A stretch of DNA of 64,000 nt, taken from the NCBI GenBank assembly GCA_028867755.1, contig JAGWFT010000001.1, positions 536,727 to 600,726 of the forward strand, written 5' to 3'. Shown piece after piece: positions 60,779 through 64,000 of the stretch. This DNA is from Nitrososphaerota archaeon. Its GTDB lineage: Archaea > Thermoproteota > Nitrososphaeria > Nitrososphaerales > Nitrosopumilaceae. The position numbers and the translations under genes were made by a program. Numbering within the stretch: position 1 is the stretch's first letter; each line of letters starts with the position of its first letter. The notes under the pieces are model-generated. The model saw only the letters and a list, made by a program, of their open reading frames with translations, did no database searches and had not been told where the DNA came from.

Positions 60779-61404
60779 GCAGATCAGAAACAAGACAAAG
60801 ATCTAGAGAACCAGAAGTGGAATGGGTACCAAGAACAACTTTAGGAAAATTAGTTGCAACAAGCAAAATTACAACCATGAAAGAAATCTATGAGAATGGT
60901 TATCGCATTCAAGAGGCGGGAATTATCAAGAAGTTATTACCTGGTATCAAGACAGAAGTTATTGATGTTGGCATAGTCCAAAAACAGACTACCAACGGAG
61001 AATATACCAGATTCAAGGCACTCGTAGCAGCAGGTGATGAAAATGGATGGCTTGGCATAGGTCAAGGAAAATCCAAACAAATGAGAATTGCTATAGAAAA
61101 AGCCACTAGTCAAGCTTATCTTAACGTAAGTCCAGTGAAACTGGGCTGTGGAAGTTGGGAGTGTAAATGTGATCAGAAACACTCTGTGCCTTTCAAGGTC
61201 AGGGGTAGAGGCGGAAGTGTAACAGTTGAAATCATCCCAGGGCCTAGAGGTCTGGGACTAGTTGCAGGCGGAAATATTAGAAACCTGTTAAAACTGGCAG
61301 GCCTCAAAGATGCATGGACAAAAAGCAAAGGCTCCACAAATACAATGACATCAACATCACGAGCAGTTTTGAATTGCTTGAGACAAACATTTAGTCAAGG
61401 TTGA
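60775..61404 (+). CDS. rps5: 30S ribosomal protein S5
   Basis: Small-subunit protein near the mRNA entry and decoding region, 209 aa. The N-terminal double-stranded RNA-binding domain has ALVAAGDENGWLGIGQGKSK. The C-terminal domain has FKVRGRGGSVTVEIIPGPRG and KLAGLKDAWTKSKGSTNT. It overlaps rpl18 by 4 nt (ATGA). Confidence 0.97.
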   Translation: MSRSETRQRSREPEVEWVPRTTLGKLVATSKITTMKEIYENGYRIQEAGIIKKLLPGIKTEVIDVGIVQKQTTNGEYTRFKALVAAGDENGWLGIGQGKSKQMRIAIEKATSQAYLNVSPVKLGCGSWECKCDQKHSVPFKVRGRGGSVTVEIIPGPRGLGLVAGGNIRNLLKLAGLKDAWTKSKGSTNTMTSTSRAVLNCLRQTFSQG

Positions 61405-61410
61405 ATGTAG

Positions 61411-61878
61411 ATGGGAAAAGCTTTCTTAGTAGTTAGAATGAAAGGAACAATTAATGTTCCACATTGGGCAAACACTACTCTAGATCTACTCCATTTGGAC
61501 AAGAGATTTAGGGCAACAATAGTGCCGGAACGAGATAATACAAAAGGAATGTTGAATAAGATTAAGCATTATGTGTCTTGGCAAGAAATTGATGTTACAG
61601 TGGCAAAGGAACTTTTAGAAAAAAAGGCTAGGAAGAATGGTTATAGAAAAATTACCTCTGAAGATATTGAAAAACTTGGGTTCAAAAATACCGATGATCT
61701 GGCAAAATCATTAGCAGATGGTGCAATTGCATTATCAAAGTTAACACCGCTCAAACCATGGTTTGCTCTAGCCCCACCAAGACATGGATTCAAGAGGAGC
61801 ACAAAGAAGATGTATGGTGAAGGGGGAATATTGGGAAGTCATAAACAACTTCTTGAACAAGTGAGGCTAATGATGTAA
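61411..61878 (+). CDS. rpl30: 50S ribosomal protein L30 (uL30)
   Basis: Large-subunit protein, 155 aa, the long archaeal/eukaryotic L7-like form. Features are AFLVVRMKGTINVPHWANTT, LHLDKRFRATIVPERDNT, GMLNKIKHYVSWQEI and LAPPRHGFKRSTKKMY. It starts 6 nt after rps5 and is followed 1 nt later by rpl15. Confidence 0.96.
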   Translation: MGKAFLVVRMKGTINVPHWANTTLDLLHLDKRFRATIVPERDNTKGMLNKIKHYVSWQEIDVTVAKELLEKKARKNGYRKITSEDIEKLGFKNTDDLAKSLADGAIALSKLTPLKPWFALAPPRHGFKRSTKKMYGEGGILGSHKQLLEQVRLMM

Positions 61879-61879
61879 A

Positions 61880-62302
61880 ATGGCAACAAGACTGCGAAAG
61901 ACAAGAAAATATCGAGGAGGAAGACATCACGGATGGGGACAGATAGGACAACACAGAGCCAGCGGTCACAAAGGAGGCCTTGGACAATCTGGTATGCACA
62001 AACATCACTTTATCAGGATGCTATTAACAGATCCAAAACATTTTGGTCATGATTCTACTCACCCGCCACATCCAAACCTAGTAAGGAAATGGGCAAGTGT
62101 GAGAGATCTAGATGATATTTATGCAAAGCACGGAAAACAAGAAGGCGGAAAGAAAATAATAGATCTCTCAGAGCTTGGCTATGACAAGTTGTTAGGAGGA
62201 GGACAGACAAAGAATGCCTATGTCGTAAAAGTAGAACGATTTTCTGCTACGGCAGAAGAAAAAGTTAAGAAATCTGGTGGCGAGGTGCTTGCAACAGAAT
62301 GA
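61880..62302 (+). CDS. rpl15: 50S ribosomal protein L15
   Basis: Large-subunit assembly protein, 140 aa. The Gly-rich basic N-terminus (TRKYRGGRHHGWGQIGQHRA, SGHKGGLGQSGMHKH) and the C-terminal GYDKLLGGGQTKNAYVVKV are typical. The stop overlaps the secY ATG (ATGA). Confidence 0.96.
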   Translation: MATRLRKTRKYRGGRHHGWGQIGQHRASGHKGGLGQSGMHKHHFIRMLLTDPKHFGHDSTHPPHPNLVRKWASVRDLDDIYAKHGKQEGGKKIIDLSELGYDKLLGGGQTKNAYVVKVERFSATAEEKVKKSGGEVLATE

Positions 62303-63732
62303 GTGAAGAAGCAACACCAACAGGTTTTCTTAGAACAATAATTTCTAAAGCAGAAACTTACATTCCGCAGGTACCAAAACCCAAGAAGAAAATTTCCTTA
62401 CATGTTCGTTTGATATGGTGTGGAATAGCTTTATTCATATACATGATTATGGGGCAAACTCCTCTATATGGAGCAACTACTCCTGCATTTGACTTTCTTG
62501 CTTTTGCAAGAGTAATTTTTGCATCTCAGCAAGGAACCTTAGTAGAACTTGGAATTGGGCCTATAGTAACAGCTGGACTCTTGATGCAGCTCTTAAAAGG
62601 TTCTGAAATATTTCATTTGGATTTTAAAAAGCCAGAGGACAGAGAGCTCTATCAAACAGCAACAAAAATTGTAACATATATCGTAATCGTTGCAGAGTCG
62701 TCATTATATGGAATGGCTGTATACGGGCCAAGACTTCCCAGCCATGAAGCTGCCTTTATTCTAATAGGGCAACTTATCGGTGCATCAGTAATCATCATGT
62801 TATTAGACGAATTGGTCCAGAAAGGATGGGGCATTGGAAGTGGAATCAGTTTATTCATTGCTGCAGGTGTAGCTCAACAGGTCGTTTGGGCTCTAATCAG
62901 TCCAATTCCAGCAGGAGACGGAGGTCCAGTTGGAGTTATTGCAAATATTATCTACGCGTTTCTACACCACGACTTTAGTAACCTGTTGTTTAGGGCAAAC
63001 CAAATACCTAGTGTCTTTGGTCTTCTTATCACAGCTGGTGTATTGCTAATTCTTGTATATACTCAAGGGATCAAAGTGGAAATTCCCATCGTATCAACAA
63101 AATACAGAGGATTTTCTGCAGTATATCCAATCAAACTCATGTACGTCTCAAACATCCCTGTCATCTTGGCATCAGCACTCACTGCCAACGCGGTGTTTAT
63201 TGGTCAAATAATGTGGGCTAACTTTAATCCGCGAAATGCAAATCCTATAATGAATTTCTTGGGAATGTTTGATCCGACTTCCCCATCTACTCCAACAGGA
63301 GGTATTCTTTACTATATAACAGCACCACGTGGTCTTGATATTGTTGCACTAGATCCAGGACGAGCTGTTGCGTATATCTTATTCATGGTGGGCATAGTTG
63401 TTCTCTTTGGAAGACTTTGGATTGAACTTGGAGGACTCTCTGCTAAAAGTGCAGCAAAGAATTTGCTTGATGCAGACGTGCAAATACCTGGCTTTAGGCG
63501 TTCCAATCAACCAGTAGAAAGCTTACTGCAAAAGTACATCCCATCTGTTACAATACTTGGCTCTATTATTCTTGGATTGCTAGCTGGATGTTCAGATGTA
63601 TTAGGAACTTTTGGCTCAGGGACTGGGATGCTACTTACAGTTGACATCTTGATTAACTATTACAACTTGTTAGTAAGAGAAAGAGTAGAAGAGGTAATGC
63701 CTACCCTGGGTGCGTTGCTTGGTAGAAAGTAA
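62299..63732 (+). CDS. secY: Preprotein translocase subunit SecY
   Basis: Protein-conducting channel in the plasma membrane, 477 aa, ten membrane helices expected. Features are the N-terminal amphipathic part (PQVPKPKKKISLHVRLIWCG), the plug region YGATTPAFDFLAFARVIF, GPIVTAGLLMQLLKGSEIF, GWGIGSGISLFIAAGVAQQ and IVSTKYRGFSAVYPIKLMY. It works with SecE (50.8 kb). The gene overlaps adkA by 14 nt. Confidence 0.97.
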   Translation: MSEEATPTGFLRTIISKAETYIPQVPKPKKKISLHVRLIWCGIALFIYMIMGQTPLYGATTPAFDFLAFARVIFASQQGTLVELGIGPIVTAGLLMQLLKGSEIFHLDFKKPEDRELYQTATKIVTYIVIVAESSLYGMAVYGPRLPSHEAAFILIGQLIGASVIIMLLDELVQKGWGIGSGISLFIAAGVAQQVVWALISPIPAGDGGPVGVIANIIYAFLHHDFSNLLFRANQIPSVFGLLITAGVLLILVYTQGIKVEIPIVSTKYRGFSAVYPIKLMYVSNIPVILASALTANAVFIGQIMWANFNPRNANPIMNFLGMFDPTSPSTPTGGILYYITAPRGLDIVALDPGRAVAYILFMVGIVVLFGRLWIELGGLSAKSAAKNLLDADVQIPGFRRSNQPVESLLQKYIPSVTILGSIILGLLAGCSDVLGTFGSGTGMLLTVDILINYYNLLVRERVEEVMPTLGALLGRK

Positions 63733-64000
63733 AAGAATAATAATTGTCGGAATTCCAGGGGTTGGAAAAACCACTCTTGTTTCCAAGGTTGTCGATGTAT
63801 TAAGAGAAAAAAAAATCAGTGTTAGTGTCTCAATATTTGGCACTGTAATGTTTGAAGAAGCAAAGAGGGTTAAGGGAATCCAAAGTAGGGATGATCTCCG
63901 TAAACTTTCTGTACGAGAACAAAAAGAACTTCAATCTATGGCCGCAAGAACAATAGCATCGATAACAGATGAAGTAGTGATAGTAGACACTCATGCGTTT
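63719..64000 (+). CDS. adkA: Adenylate kinase, archaeal type (partial, cut by window end)
   Basis: Only the first 94 codons are visible. A TTG at 63719, inside the end of secY, gives MVESKRIIIVGIPGVGKTT: the P-loop GIPGVGKTT is at residues 11-19. The sequence SIFGTVMFEEAKRVKGIQSR and DDLRKLSVREQKELQ is typical of archaeal AdkA, not bacterial Adk. The secY-adkA order is conserved in archaea. No in-frame ATG lies ahead of the P-loop, so a non-ATG start is required. Confidence 0.92.
   Translation, partial: MVESKRIIIVGIPGVGKTTLVSKVVDVLREKKISVSVSIFGTVMFEEAKRVKGIQSRDDLRKLSVREQKELQSMAARTIASITDEVVIVDTHAF

Overview
This 64-kb window is a stretch of archaeal chromosome, AT-rich and densely packed. It most probably comes from an ammonia-oxidising thaumarchaeon (Nitrososphaerota, Nitrosopumilales-like). 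The evidence is an RNA polymerase A subunit encoded as one unsplit gene, archaeal-type ribosomal proteins and tRNA synthetases, four exported proteins ending in the thaumarchaeal PEFG-CTERM signal, an S-layer-like exported protein, tRNAs without encoded CCA, and a tRNA-Gln with two apparent introns. No ammonia oxidation genes lie in the window, so the metabolism is inferred from the lineage. The genus is not fixed by what can be seen. No CRISPR array, insertion sequence, phage or rRNA gene was found.

Layout. 1-7.7 kb: rpoN-eno-rps2 (minus) facing a tRNA-Leu, then a plus-strand operon of NAD(P)HX epimerase, metallo-beta-lactamase-fold hydrolase and CobT-like protein, then glmS and rps13-rps4 (minus). 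7.8-11.6 kb: a chelatase-like AAA ATPase, a VWA protein and a small winged-helix-like protein, facing a membrane protein. 11.7-14.8 kb: a 1014-residue S-layer-like protein. 14.8-19.8 kb: nickel-pincer cofactor genes larC-larE-cysteine desulfurase (minus), divergent from malate dehydrogenase and larB (plus). 19.8-22.5 kb: VIT-family transporter, radical SAM/B12 protein, small unknown. 22.7-26.7 kb: four PEFG-CTERM surface proteins that share identical DNA segments. 27-36.3 kb: rpoH-rpoB-rpoA-rpl30e-nusA-rps12-rps7. 36.3-46.6 kb: tRNA-Gln, aldo/keto reductase, PAP2 phosphatase, cysteine-cluster protein, geranylgeranyl reductase-like enzyme, leuS-alaS and an unknown. 46.6-52.9 kb: rearranged ribosomal stalk, NusG and SecE genes, TRIC channel, Lrp regulator, D-aminoacyl-tRNA deacylase, alkyltransferase, rpl32e-rpl19e. 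53-57.3 kb: ATP-type PEP carboxykinase, subtilase, superoxide dismutase. 57.5-64 kb: prefoldin alpha, ftsY, argF and the distal spc-type operon rpl18-rps5-rpl30-rpl15-secY-adkA; adkA runs off the end.

The genes are mainly information processing (transcription, translation, protein export) mixed with central carbon metabolism (enolase, PEP carboxykinase, malate dehydrogenase), cofactor chemistry (nickel-pincer cofactor, cobalamin, NAD(P)HX repair) and cell-surface proteins. Intergenic spaces are short. Many starts lie about 25-29 nt after a TATA-like box, which implies leaderless transcripts. Several convergent pairs overlap at their stop codons. The most interesting points are the PEFG-protein array with constant ends and variable middles, the lar cluster with a three-cysteine LarE next to a cysteine desulfurase, the two-intron tRNA-Gln, the ATPase/VWA module, and the rearranged ribosomal stalk genes with a P0 that lacks the usual tail.
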